This document shows, piece after piece, positions 19,146-26,738 of a stretch of DNA of 64,000 nt. Under the pieces are notes generated by a model. It saw only the letters and a program-made list of their open reading frames with translations. It did not search any database and was not told the origin of the DNA. This stretch comes from Haloarcula salinisoli (lineage in GTDB: Archaea > Halobacteriota > Halobacteria > Halobacteriales > Haloarculaceae), in NCBI RefSeq assembly GCF_019599405.1, contig NZ_RKLQ01000004.1, positions 1 to 64,000 on the forward strand, written 5' to 3'. Numbering within the stretch: position 1 is the first letter of the stretch; each line of letters opens with the position of its first letter. The position numbers and the translations under genes are program-made.

Positions 19146-19187
19146 TTAACCAACATTCGGACTGCGTTGGCTCGTTTTGTTGGTTAA
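19146..19187. promoter_or_regulatory. Inverted repeat TTAACCAACA/TGTTGGTTAA upstream of the polymerase operon
   Basis: Perfect 10-bp arms (19146-19155 and 19178-19187) are separated by 22 bp, so equivalent positions are 32 bp apart, about three helical turns. The left arm is followed by TTCGGAC. The same arms, and the same CGGAC after the left arm, occur at 61498-61538 ahead of the nuclease operon. It lies about 150 bp before the RecA-like gene and 35 bp after the Orc1/Cdc6 stop. A shared regulator-binding site is the simplest reading; an initiator-binding site is the alternative. Confidence 0.65.
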
Positions 19188-19340
19188 ACTGTTGCAGACG
19201 ATTCCGGAGAGTTTCGCGGAAGCGGGCTAGACACTCAAAATCCCGGGCACAACGGTCTATTCCAGATTGCTACGGTCGGTTTCCTGAAACACGGAAGCTA
19301 CACGCCGCAGGTTATCGGATCCGTGGACCTCTACTCACGT

Positions 19341-20279
19341 ATGTCAGACCACCCACCCTCGAATCGATTGGAAATTGAGCAACCAACGCGAGGAGCTGAC
19401 CGGAATCGGTCCATTTCCAGCCAACCTGATACAGCGAGCGACGACATCCTACTTCCCTCACTTGAGGACGGCATCACGCTGTTGGACGTCGACGGCAGTC
19501 GGGGCGTGCCAATCCTGCAGTCGATAGTCCTCGATCATCTCCTCATGCGCGACGGGCCCGCTTTCTGGGTTGACGCCAACGGGCACGCCACGACCACCAC
19601 GCTCTCACGAATCGCTCCCAGCCAACGGTTGCTCGACCGGATCCACGTTGCACGCGGATTCACCGCCTACCAACATTACGGCGCTGTCTGTGATCTCCCG
19701 ACGGCAGTGAACCACTGTATTCAGGAATCGACAACAGGGGACAGCTTGGGAGAGCGACGGTCCACGGATTGCGATGGGGAGACGTCTCCTCACACACCCT
19801 CACTCATCGTCGCCCCAGCCATCGATGCACAGTACCGTGCCGACGATACCCTTGGAGAGGCACACGCCGAGACGCTCCAAGCCCGAGCGCTCGCCAAGCT
19901 AGCGACCTATGCTGAGGGGTACGACATCCCCGTTCTGGTCACCCGAAGCAAGCGCGACGAGTTCGCGGCACCGGTCGAGACGGCCGCTGATCACTATCTG
20001 GAGTGCGAGCAGACCCGGATGGGACCGAAAATTAGTGGCGATGACTTCGAGACACTCCTCTACCCCGTCGACGACAGCGCTTACTACCAGACGACGTTTG
20101 CCTACTGGCGACAGTTGCTCGCGGCACGCGCCACGCAGGTCGGCGTGGAACCGGCGACGCCGTCAACGCCGACCCAGGAAGGCGTCGGGACAGGCGTCAC
20201 AGCCGACGGTGAGACGGTTTCGGCCACCGCGGACCCCTTACTCGATGCGTGGACCGCGACCGGGACAGGAGGCCGATAG
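19341..20279 (+). CDS. RecA/RadA-like protein lacking a Walker A motif (polymerase operon)
   Basis: 312 residues from ATG 19341 (GTG 19323 is possible). The core follows a RecA/RadA pattern: GITLLDVDG, then where a P-loop should be only GSRGVPIL, then a helix, AFWVDANGHATT, LDRIHVARGFTAYQH as in RadA, and a strand SLIVAPAIDAQY. The absence of GxxxxGK[ST] implies no ATP hydrolysis. It is the first gene of a tight three-gene set with a small coiled-coil protein (2 bp gap) and an exo-dead B-family polymerase. A RecA-like helper next to a polymerase recalls the bacterial ImuA/ImuB/DnaE2 mutasome; that parallel is inference. Confidence 0.6.
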   Translation: MSDHPPSNRLEIEQPTRGADRNRSISSQPDTASDDILLPSLEDGITLLDVDGSRGVPILQSIVLDHLLMRDGPAFWVDANGHATTTTLSRIAPSQRLLDRIHVARGFTAYQHYGAVCDLPTAVNHCIQESTTGDSLGERRSTDCDGETSPHTPSLIVAPAIDAQYRADDTLGEAHAETLQARALAKLATYAEGYDIPVLVTRSKRDEFAAPVETAADHYLECEQTRMGPKISGDDFETLLYPVDDSAYYQTTFAYWRQLLAARATQVGVEPATPSTPTQEGVGTGVTADGETVSATADPLLDAWTATGTGGR

Positions 20280-20281
20280 CG

Positions 20282-20587
20282 ATGGGGCGCACCAACCCAA
20301 CGTACCGAGACGCTCTCCGGGCCATCGAAGAACGTTGGGCGGAGTTCCGCCGGGCACTGCGGCGTCGCGACCAGCCCCGGTTCGACCGACTGTTCGAATA
20401 CGCCCGCGAGCATGCTGACGCGAGCGGGCTGTTGAACCACCAGAACCCGCTGCTGCCGGCGCTGCTTAGCATCAATCTCGAACAAGAGGCCCGCCTCGAC
20501 GACCACGAAGAGCGTCTCGAGGAACTCGAAGCCGCGGTCGCAGTAAGCGAGGACCAGGAGACAGCTCCACCGGACTCGAACTCGTGA
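20282..20587 (+). CDS. Small coiled-coil protein between RecA-like and polymerase genes
   Basis: 101 residues from ATG 20282, two bases after the preceding stop. It starts MGRTNPTYRDALRAIEERW, continues with Arg-rich helices and ends in a Glu-rich coiled coil (LDDHEERLEELEAAV). It has no catalytic motif. Tight packing on both sides (its TGA overlaps an in-frame GTG of polB) suggests co-translation and a scaffolding or subunit role with the polymerase. Similar small proteins upstream of polB in other haloarchaeal plasmids come to mind, but this was not checked. Confidence 0.7.
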   Translation: MGRTNPTYRDALRAIEERWAEFRRALRRRDQPRFDRLFEYAREHADASGLLNHQNPLLPALLSINLEQEARLDDHEERLEELEAAVAVSEDQETAPPDSNS

Positions 20588-20589
20588 CG

Positions 20590-22740
20590 ATGCCGTTCAC
20601 CATCGACTTTCTGGACGACGGCCGCGTCCTGGAGTGGGAAGCAACCGACGACAGCGCCGTCGCGACCGAGCGCAATGACTACACCCCTCGCTTCTACGTC
20701 GCCCCTCGCGACCCAGAGACTGACCTCGACCTCACGACACTCCAGTCGGTGTACGACCAGCACCCGGATGTCGTCACGACCGAGATGGTTGCGCGACGGC
20801 CGGGCTTTCGGCGAGGCGAGGAGACAGTCCTCGCCGTCGACGCCGCCCACATCGACCGCGTCACTCCGCTCGCTCGGCAGGCACGCCAGTTGTCCGACTA
20901 TCCGATCGGTGGTATCGCATGCTTCAACGTCGATTTCTCGCGAGAGTTCCGGTACTGCTTGGAGAACAGCGTCGATCCAACGCCGGCGAGCGAGCTGTCG
21001 ACGCTCCGCCTCAGCGTCCCGGTGACCGAAACGAGCAACGATATCTATGGAGAACTGTCCGTCGCCGGCGACACCGTCACCGGCTCGCCGACGGAGCTCT
21101 TGACCGCCGTCCAGGGGGCGCTCGAAGGACATGATCCGGACATCCTGGTCTGCTCAACCAGCGAGATTGTCCCGACGCTGTACGAGATGGCGACGGCCGC
21201 CGGCGTCGACGACTTCTCGCTGAGTCGGTGGCCGGACGTGGACTATCAGCAGCTCGCGGGTGCGTCGACCTACGCCAGCTACGGCCAAGTGGGCCACTCG
21301 CCAGCGCGATACAACGTGCCCGGCCGGGCCATCATCGACGAGTCGAACACGTTCTTCTACGGAGAGACGAACCTCGATGGTGTCCTCGACCTCGTGTCGC
21401 GCTCGAAAAAGCCCGTCCAAGAACTCGCCTGGGCATCTATCGGGAACGTCCTGACGGCAATTCAGATCTGTGAAGCCCACGACCGCGGCGTGCTCGTCCC
21501 GTGGAACTCCTGGCGTCACGAATTCTTCAAGCCAATGGGCACGCTGCACGACGCCGACCGTGGCGGGTTCATCTTCGCACCGGAGGTCGGTTTCCACGAG
21601 AACGTTCACGAACTCGACTTTTCGAGTTTGTATCCGAACATCATCTGTACGCGAAACGTCTCACCGGACGTCATCAGGTGTGACTGCCATAGCGACCGTG
21701 GCGATGTGCCCGAATTGGGGTACTCGATTTGTGACGAGCGTGGCTACCTCGTCGACGTCCTCCAGCCGATCATCGACGCCCGAGACGAGATCAAGGCGGC
21801 CATCCGTCGAGAACGCCAACGTGACGAGCCCAACGAAAAGCGCCTCGACGAACTCGAGGGTCGCTCGGGAGCGCTGAAGTGGATCCTCGTCGCGTGCTTC
21901 GGCTACCAAGGGTTCAGTAACGCGAAATTCGGTCGTATCGAGTGCCACGAAGCGATCAACGCCTACGCTCGTGAGATATTGCTCGTGGCGAAACAGCGCC
22001 TAGAGGCGGGCGGCTGGCGCGTCGTCCATGGCATCGTTGACTCCATCTGGGTGACCCCAGACCCCGACGTCGACGACGATGCTCGTGAGGACCTCGAAAC
22101 GCTCGCGATGGACATTACCGATGAAGTCGAGATTCGCCTCGAGTACGAAGCTCACTACGATTGGGTGGCGTTCGTCCCGCAGCGAGAGAGCGACGCCGGC
22201 GCGTTGACGAAATACTTCGGGAAGGTCAGTGGCCAAGAGGAGTTCAAGCTCCGTGGCATCGAAGCCCGCCAGCGGTCGACACCGCCGTTCATCGAAGCGG
22301 TACAACGGGAGTTTATAGAGGTGCTTGATGAGACACGGTCAGCAGACGCAGTCATCCGCCGGCTCAAAGCGGCGATTGCGAGACTGCATTCCGGGGAGGT
22401 TGTTGCCGACCAACTTGTCGAACGGAATCGAGTCTCAAAACCACTGGAAGGGTATACCCAGAACACGCAGAACGTGGCCGCGCTCAAACGGGCACGAGAT
22501 CAAGAATTGGGCGTCCATCCGGGACAGGACATCGAGTACGTGGTAGTCGACGATCAGAAATTATCTCGGGACCGTGTCGCCCTAGCTCATGAAGAGATTG
22601 AGGAATACGATCCCGAGTACTACGAGACACAGCTCGTTCGAGCGGTCGAGAGTATCCTCTCTCCAAAAGGGTGGGACCGGACAGATATTCGACGGGAGCT
22701 CGCTGAAACAACTACGAGGAGACTGAGAGACTATTGTTGA
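20590..22740 (+). CDS. polB: B-family DNA polymerase without exonuclease motifs
   Basis: 716 residues. Polymerase motifs are present: motif A DFSSLYPNI (D343), motif B beginning K430 (LKWILVACFGYQGFSN) and motif C HGIVDSIWV (D484). Motif C normally reads YGDTDS; here the first Asp is Ile, while the second, catalytic Asp is kept. The 3'-5' exonuclease region shows no DIE (LSTLRLSVPVTET instead), no NxxxFD (LVCSTSEIVPTL) and no clear YxxxD, so proofreading should be absent. The protein is shorter than replicative PolB. Start ATG 20590; GTG 20584 overlaps the upstream stop. A stand-alone DEDDy exonuclease at 62927-63652 may compensate. Confidence 0.9.
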   Translation: MPFTIDFLDDGRVLEWEATDDSAVATERNDYTPRFYVAPRDPETDLDLTTLQSVYDQHPDVVTTEMVARRPGFRRGEETVLAVDAAHIDRVTPLARQARQLSDYPIGGIACFNVDFSREFRYCLENSVDPTPASELSTLRLSVPVTETSNDIYGELSVAGDTVTGSPTELLTAVQGALEGHDPDILVCSTSEIVPTLYEMATAAGVDDFSLSRWPDVDYQQLAGASTYASYGQVGHSPARYNVPGRAIIDESNTFFYGETNLDGVLDLVSRSKKPVQELAWASIGNVLTAIQICEAHDRGVLVPWNSWRHEFFKPMGTLHDADRGGFIFAPEVGFHENVHELDFSSLYPNIICTRNVSPDVIRCDCHSDRGDVPELGYSICDERGYLVDVLQPIIDARDEIKAAIRRERQRDEPNEKRLDELEGRSGALKWILVACFGYQGFSNAKFGRIECHEAINAYAREILLVAKQRLEAGGWRVVHGIVDSIWVTPDPDVDDDAREDLETLAMDITDEVEIRLEYEAHYDWVAFVPQRESDAGALTKYFGKVSGQEEFKLRGIEARQRSTPPFIEAVQREFIEVLDETRSADAVIRRLKAAIARLHSGEVVADQLVERNRVSKPLEGYTQNTQNVAALKRARDQELGVHPGQDIEYVVVDDQKLSRDRVALAHEEIEEYDPEYYETQLVRAVESILSPKGWDRTDIRRELAETTTRRLRDYC

Positions 22741-22875
22741 AACGTGATAGGGGGGACACCGGATTTCCGGGGAAATACTCCAATAGAGAAGCACAGCTGG
22801 TGAACTACCCGACCCTACTCGCTCGTTGAGGAAGGAGCCTTAGCGCCTACGTTCAGCTAAACGCAAGAGTCAACA

Positions 22876-22898
22876 TTTACACATCGATGACGGGGGGT
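22876..22898 (+). repeat. Origin recognition box 1
   Basis: TTTACACATCGATGACGGGG followed by GGTG: a full match to the repeat consensus, left side of the origin. Confidence 0.85.
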
Positions 22899-22948
22899 GC
22901 AATATGTCTGGGAGAGATTCCAGTCGAGGTCTGCCGGAGATGTGCAAG

Positions 22949-22970
22949 TTACACATCGATGACGGGGGGT
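22949..22970 (+). repeat. Origin recognition box 2
   Basis: TTACACATCGATGACGGGGG plus GT: full match, 73 bp from box 1 and in the same orientation. Confidence 0.85.
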
Positions 22971-23036
22971 GTGGCTGACAAATGATTTGAACGACAATAT
23001 CAGAGCGTTATCCAAATCCGGCCAATCCGCTCGCTG

Positions 23037-23058
23037 TTACACTTCGAGCACGGGGGGT
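23037..23058 (+). repeat. Origin recognition box 3 (variant)
   Basis: TTACACTTCGAGCACGGGGG plus GT: three substitutions in the AT part, with the G run intact. It is the closest left-hand box to the initiator gene. Confidence 0.75.
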
Positions 23059-23199
23059 GAACCACAGTAATGTACTTCGTTACCGGTACAGAGCCCATAT
23101 ATTCCAGATTGGCAAATATGAGGGATAGCCCAAATGAGGCGGAGATATATACATCGACGGAGGTTAATCTTTTTAGTACCTGCGTCACACAGCAGGAGT

Positions 23200-24663
23200 A
23201 TGGCCGGCAGCAATCAGGGTGGGAGCGACCAATCTACGTTGGAAGGGGAATCAACGCAATCAGAGGTAGAGGAGAAGCCCAACGCCACTGAAGATAATCA
23301 CGCTGCCGACGACGCATCCCTCACTCTTTCTGAAGAGGATTCTAGCGAGAGTACACAGCAGTCGATTCGGGATATGCTCAACGAGGAGGGTAACGGGTCA
23401 GTATTCGTCAATCGGGATCTCGTCGAGCCCGACACCATCATCGACGAAGAGCGAATCGTCGGTCGCGACGATCAGCTCGAATCGGTCGTGTCATTCCTGA
23501 AGCCGACACTGCAAGCAAACCGACCGCCGAATATGCTCCTCTACGGCCCCGCCGGTACTGGAAAGTCACTCATTATCGGTGCTGTGACCCAGCAAATTGT
23601 CGAGCTCTGCAAATCGAAGGGCGAGAGCTTCGGTGTTGTCGACATCAACTGCCAGCCGATCAATACGCTCGATCAAGCGGTCTACGAACTTGTCCAGACA
23701 GTCGCCAAAGACGTCGGCGCAGAAGTGGGCGTCCCCGAAACTGGCGTGTCGACGAAACGCAAGTACCGACGTCTCTACGAACTCATCAACGAACACTACG
23801 ATTCGGTCATCTTCATCCTCGACGAGATCGACCTCCTGGTCGGACGCCGCGCTAACGACGAACCCGCCTACTCGAAGTTGCTCTACCAGCTCTCACGAGC
23901 CAGCAATACGAACGAAATAGAGGGCAGAGTATCCGTCGCAGCGCTGACGAACGACCCGAAATTCATGGAGGACATCGACGGCCGAGCCGAGAGTTCGTTC
24001 AACCCACGGGACGTCTACTTCCCAGATTACGACGCTAATCAACTGCGCGAGATACTCCAGAATCGTCGCGATGCCTTCCGACCAGACGCCCTCTCTGATG
24101 ACGTGATTCCACTCGTCGCTGCTTTTGCAGCGCAGAGTCACGGGGACGCTCGGAAGGCAATTGACCTGTTCCGTGGCGCCGGCGACCTCGCCGACGAGCG
24201 TGGTGAGGACAGCGTCGACGAACACCACGTCCGAGAATCCCAGGAAGAAATCGATAAGGACCGCTCGTTGAAACTCGTGGAGGGGCTCACGACGCAGAAG
24301 AAGATCTCGCTGTACGCCACTGCCGCCGTCGCACATTATTCGAAGCGTTCAGGCAGTTCCGTTCCGAGCCCAGTTGGATTCAAAGTGTATCAGTGGGTTA
24401 CTGATGAGCTCGACGCGGATCAAATGACTCGAGAGACGTATGTCAAGTACGTCAAAGAACTTTCTACGTACGGGCTCATCTCGACGTCGAGGAAGAGTCG
24501 AGGCCGCGGCGGGGGGATGTACATGGAGTTCACCTTCACGGGTGACCCTACGGGGATTATGGATCGAGTCACCGACGATACTCGTTTAGAGGGCATCGTT
24601 GGACAAGGAGAACTACTCCGAACGGTGGTTAACGCACAGCTCAAAGAGTTCCACCAAGACTGA
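23200..24663 (+). CDS. cdc6: Orc1/Cdc6-family origin-binding initiator (second copy, origin-linked)
   Basis: 487 residues from ATG 23200 (GGAG just upstream). The first ~85 residues are an acidic disordered head. The AAA+ core has Walker A GPAGTGKS (about residue 127 on), Walker B VIFILDEIDLL, sensor 1 VAALTNDPKFM and sensor 2 at HGDARKAIDLFRGAG. A C-terminal winged helix (YATAAVAHYSKRSG, then TRETYVKYVKEL) should read the origin. In haloarchaea an initiator with its own set of flanking repeats defines the replicon, so this is the probable replication initiator of the element. Confidence 0.92.
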   Translation: MAGSNQGGSDQSTLEGESTQSEVEEKPNATEDNHAADDASLTLSEEDSSESTQQSIRDMLNEEGNGSVFVNRDLVEPDTIIDEERIVGRDDQLESVVSFLKPTLQANRPPNMLLYGPAGTGKSLIIGAVTQQIVELCKSKGESFGVVDINCQPINTLDQAVYELVQTVAKDVGAEVGVPETGVSTKRKYRRLYELINEHYDSVIFILDEIDLLVGRRANDEPAYSKLLYQLSRASNTNEIEGRVSVAALTNDPKFMEDIDGRAESSFNPRDVYFPDYDANQLREILQNRRDAFRPDALSDDVIPLVAAFAAQSHGDARKAIDLFRGAGDLADERGEDSVDEHHVRESQEEIDKDRSLKLVEGLTTQKKISLYATAAVAHYSKRSGSSVPSPVGFKVYQWVTDELDADQMTRETYVKYVKELSTYGLISTSRKSRGRGGGMYMEFTFTGDPTGIMDRVTDDTRLEGIVGQGELLRTVVNAQLKEFHQD

Positions 24664-24698
24664 GGGACGGTATTTTCATCAAGTTCGAGTAGGGACAC

Positions 24699-24720
24699 AC
24701 CCCCCGCCGTCGATGTGTAA
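24699..24720 (-). repeat. Origin recognition box 4 (inverted)
   Basis: On the minus strand TTACACATCGACGGCGGGGG plus GT. Two substitutions from the consensus. It lies 36 bp after the initiator stop and faces boxes 1-3. Confidence 0.8.
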
Positions 24721-24732
24721 GTTCCTGACCCC

Positions 24733-24754
24733 ACCCCCCGTCATCGAAGTGTAA
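24733..24754 (-). repeat. Origin recognition box 5 (inverted)
   Basis: On the minus strand TTACACTTCGATGACGGGGG plus GT: one substitution, shared with box 3. Confidence 0.82.
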
Positions 24755-24943
24755 CTGATTTCGATGCAGTGACTGATTCCACGAAACCGAACAAGGGCGA
24801 TCGAGATTATTGAATACAGAGTCCAGGTCGTCTATAGTGGCAAGCAATCTCACTATATTCTACTGATTCTGGAGGATGCATTCATTCAAAAGAGAGGGGG
24901 AGGTCCCTGAAGAATTACCTCGAGTTCATACTCCAACCCCCCC

Positions 24944-24965
24944 TCCCCCCGTCATCGATGTGTAA
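24944..24965 (-). repeat. Origin recognition box 6 (inverted)
   Basis: On the minus strand TTACACATCGATGACGGGGG plus GA, continuing into a longer G-rich run on that strand. Full match in the core. Confidence 0.82.
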
Positions 24966-25096
24966 ATCACCAGTGAGGGATGGGTAGAGGCGACAGAACA
25001 AGTAGTCTCATTCAGGTAGAGAGCGTCTAACGCTAGTGATAGTAAGAGAAGAAGGGTGTAGAAAGACAGTTGTCCAAAGCAATTGACCTCGTTCGA

Positions 25097-25121
25097 TCAA
25101 CTGGAGAGACACTCCAGTTGA
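25097..25121. repeat. Perfect hairpin in the origin spacer
   Basis: TCAACTGGAG (25097-25106) and CTCCAGTTGA (25112-25121) are perfect 10-bp complements around a 5-base loop. It lies in non-coding DNA between boxes 6 and 7 beside an AT-rich stretch. It could be a cruciform in the origin or a protein site; there is no T-tract to suggest a terminator. Confidence 0.6.
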
Positions 25122-25301
25122 CACTCACTCTAGGTCCACTGCGGATTAGGTTAACTCGGGGGTTACATAAAACTTCGTCAGACTAGAGTCATAAGTTCTA
25201 GAGAAGTTATTTATAGAGTGTGAGGACCTCTCGCCCGTGTTTACGGCTGTTCCCTCCGTTTTCCTCGATTTCGTCTTCTCCCCCGCCCCCCTTCTCACGG
25301 T

Positions 25302-25323
25302 TTTACACATCGATGACGGGGGG
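25302..25323 (+). repeat. Origin recognition box 7
   Basis: TTTACACATCGATGACGGGG plus GG followed by AGGGGG: full core match. It is direct relative to boxes 1-3 and so inverted relative to boxes 4-6, with the AT-rich stretch (25160-25220) between boxes 6 and 7. Confidence 0.83.
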
Positions 25324-25357
25324 AGGGGGTCATCGCTTTCAAACTCATCGACAATCT

Positions 25358-25729
25358 TCACTTGGGGTTAACCGGGGCAATGTATTCATTCTTCCACGAA
25401 TCGCCCTCTCGCCACTGCCAGTAGAAATATCGGTACGATTTATCGCCAGTCTCCTTCGTAGTCTTCACCGTGATGTAGGCTCCACCCGGAACATCGCTGT
25501 AGTCCTCGGGATCGGTCGAGATATCTCGTTCACTAAGTTCTTCAAGCTCCTCTTCGTCAACTTCTTCCTCGGCTCGACGTTGTTCCAGTTCTGCCTTTCG
25601 TTGTTCTCGTTTCCACTCAGCAAGGTCACTTGCGTAGGCCGCTACCGTTTCCAGCCGTTCCGGGGACTGTTTCTCGAGTGGCTCGCGAAGATACTTCGGA
25701 AGATCCGGAGTCGGGGGCCTCTCTGCCAT
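25358..25729 (-). CDS. Small plasmid protein of unknown function with coiled coil
   Basis: 123 residues from ATG 25729. A Pro-rich head (MAERPPTPDLPKYLREPL) precedes a long Glu/Arg coiled coil (LAEWKREQRKAELEQRRAEE) and a beta-rich end (GGAYITVKTT, then YRYFYWQWREGDSWK). Proteins of this appearance are often found beside haloarchaeal plasmid origins; no function is known to me. Its ATG lies inside the left arm of a perfect 14-bp inverted repeat whose loop holds the probable TATA region, so it is likely autoregulated. Confidence 0.7.
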   Translation of the reverse strand: MAERPPTPDLPKYLREPLEKQSPERLETVAAYASDLAEWKREQRKAELEQRRAEEEVDEEELEELSERDISTDPEDYSDVPGGAYITVKTTKETGDKSYRYFYWQWREGDSWKNEYIAPVNPK

Positions 25730-25776
25730 AGTTACCCCACGAGGCGAAAACACTTTGAATTTGTGGGGTAACTATG
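25727..25776. promoter_or_regulatory. Perfect 14-bp inverted repeat with a start codon in each arm
   Basis: CATAGTTACCCCAC (25727-25740) and GTGGGGTAACTATG (25763-25776) are exact complements separated by 22 bp. The left arm contains the start codon of the small coiled-coil protein. The right arm contains a mirror-image ATG that opens a 48-codon frame rightward. The loop includes CTTTGAATTT, a weak TATA-like sequence. The geometry (two 10-bp cores 32 bp apart) equals that of the 19146-19187 repeat, although the sequence differs. Confidence 0.6.
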
Positions 25777-25920
25777 AAGAGCGTGTTCTATTCGATAATA
25801 TATATCGCACACGGAGGGTGTCCGATTTGCTATTTTCACCCGCTCAAACAGAAACCACACACCACGGTTCCTAGTGTGGCACCCGAACACTGCGCGAGTT
25901 CATATTCCATGCCGGCGTAA
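25774..25920 (+). CDS. Possible 48-residue protein with CPIC motif
   Basis: A short frame that starts at the ATG in the right arm of the 14-bp inverted repeat and stops 13 bp before the next gene. It reads MKSVFYSIIYIAHGGCPICY and then a Pro/His-rich tail. A TATATAT element lies inside it and may really be the promoter of the gene at 25934. The CxxC pair and the symmetric start are suggestive, but there is no other support. Confidence 0.2.
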   Translation: MKSVFYSIIYIAHGGCPICYFHPLKQKPHTTVPSVAPEHCASSYSMPA

Positions 25921-25933
25921 CTACCCTCCGAAG

Positions 25934-26653
25934 ATGACTACACCCTCGCAAAACGACGGGTCATCAGACGTCGATACCCCCAGCAATACGCCTAAGTACA
26001 GCCCAGTCACACTCAGTTCGATCCACGCTGCTATTGGCGAACTGGGTTACTCGAAAGAGTACATTCCTGTGGTCTCTCAAGCCCTCGATGAACTCCAGCT
26101 CGCGCTGTCGACCGCACAGGGTGGCACCTTCCTCTCTGTAGAACTCGCGAACAAAGCGAAATCCTCGAAATATCTTCACATCGACACTCATTCCGAACCC
26201 AAGAAAGGGCCGACCCAAGCTCTCACGGACCACTCTCCTGGATTCGATGAAATCATGCTCGCGAGCGGCAGTCTCGTCCGGACGATACTCGATGAATTTC
26301 TCTGCGTCGTCGACCCCGCATGGCAGCACTCGCTCGCTGAGGAACCGTTCGCGACTCGGAGCTCCGAGCCGGGCAGTGGCATGCCTGGTGGCCTTTCAGC
26401 AGACTCTCCCAGTACGAACGCGTTCGCTGAGGATAGACTGATTCCCGGCGTCAACTCTCTTGAGATGCTGTACGCTGTCCACGCGATCGTCGAATTGGCT
26501 TTTTACATCTATCTCACAGAGCCTGGGTTCGCTGGTTCGCTGACGACTGACTTGGAACCCGACGTACCCCGATTAGTCGCCCGGACTGCTCACTACGACG
26601 ACCTTGTGATGAACGAGCCCGGCCCGTACCGCGCTCCTATTGCTAGCGACTAA
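25934..26653 (+). CDS. Hypothetical protein, mostly helical
   Basis: 239 residues from ATG 25934. The Ser/Thr-rich start (MTTPSQNDGSSDVDTPS) is followed by helices (SSIHAAIGELGYSKEYIPVV, then ALDELQLALS) and a longer helical region at GSLVRTILDEFLCVVDPAW. A late hydrophobic helix (YAVHAIVELAFYIYL) is probably buried rather than membrane-spanning. No family or catalytic motif is recognised. A TATATAT element near 25799 could drive it with a leader of roughly 100 bases. It precedes the wHTH/TumE-like pair by 85 bp. Confidence 0.65.
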   Translation: MTTPSQNDGSSDVDTPSNTPKYSPVTLSSIHAAIGELGYSKEYIPVVSQALDELQLALSTAQGGTFLSVELANKAKSSKYLHIDTHSEPKKGPTQALTDHSPGFDEIMLASGSLVRTILDEFLCVVDPAWQHSLAEEPFATRSSEPGSGMPGGLSADSPSTNAFAEDRLIPGVNSLEMLYAVHAIVELAFYIYLTEPGFAGSLTTDLEPDVPRLVARTAHYDDLVMNEPGPYRAPIASD

Positions 26654-26738
26654 GTCTCATCTCCGTCGAAGCTGTATCTCTCAATGAAACGCACATATCT
26701 GAATCTTACAAAGATATATTGCGCTTCGTACCCTACTT

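Larger units (their letters stand above)
22876..25323. other. Replication origin region around the second Orc1/Cdc6 gene
   Basis: Seven copies of a G-rich repeat, consensus TTACACATCGATGACGGGGG, flank the initiator gene at 23200-24663. Three are direct on its left, three inverted on its right, and one direct copy lies further right at 25302. An AT-rich stretch (25160-25220) and a 10-bp hairpin (25097-25121) lie between the right-hand copies. Haloarchaeal origins are known to have such repeats on both sides of an AT-rich unwinding element next to orc/cdc6. The non-coding parts (22741-23199 and 24664-25357) hold no convincing genes. Confidence 0.82.

Noticed and set aside
19146-19187. The TTAACCAACA repeat as origin boxes for the 18082 Orc1/Cdc6
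   Set aside because: No G-run or multiple copies as in haloarchaeal origin boxes, and an equal site occurs at 61498 far from any initiator gene. A regulatory site is more economical, though not proved.
22876-25323. The repeated 22-bp G-rich boxes as a CRISPR array
   Set aside because: Copies occur in both orientations, are irregularly spaced and flank an initiator gene. They fit origin boxes, not CRISPR repeats.
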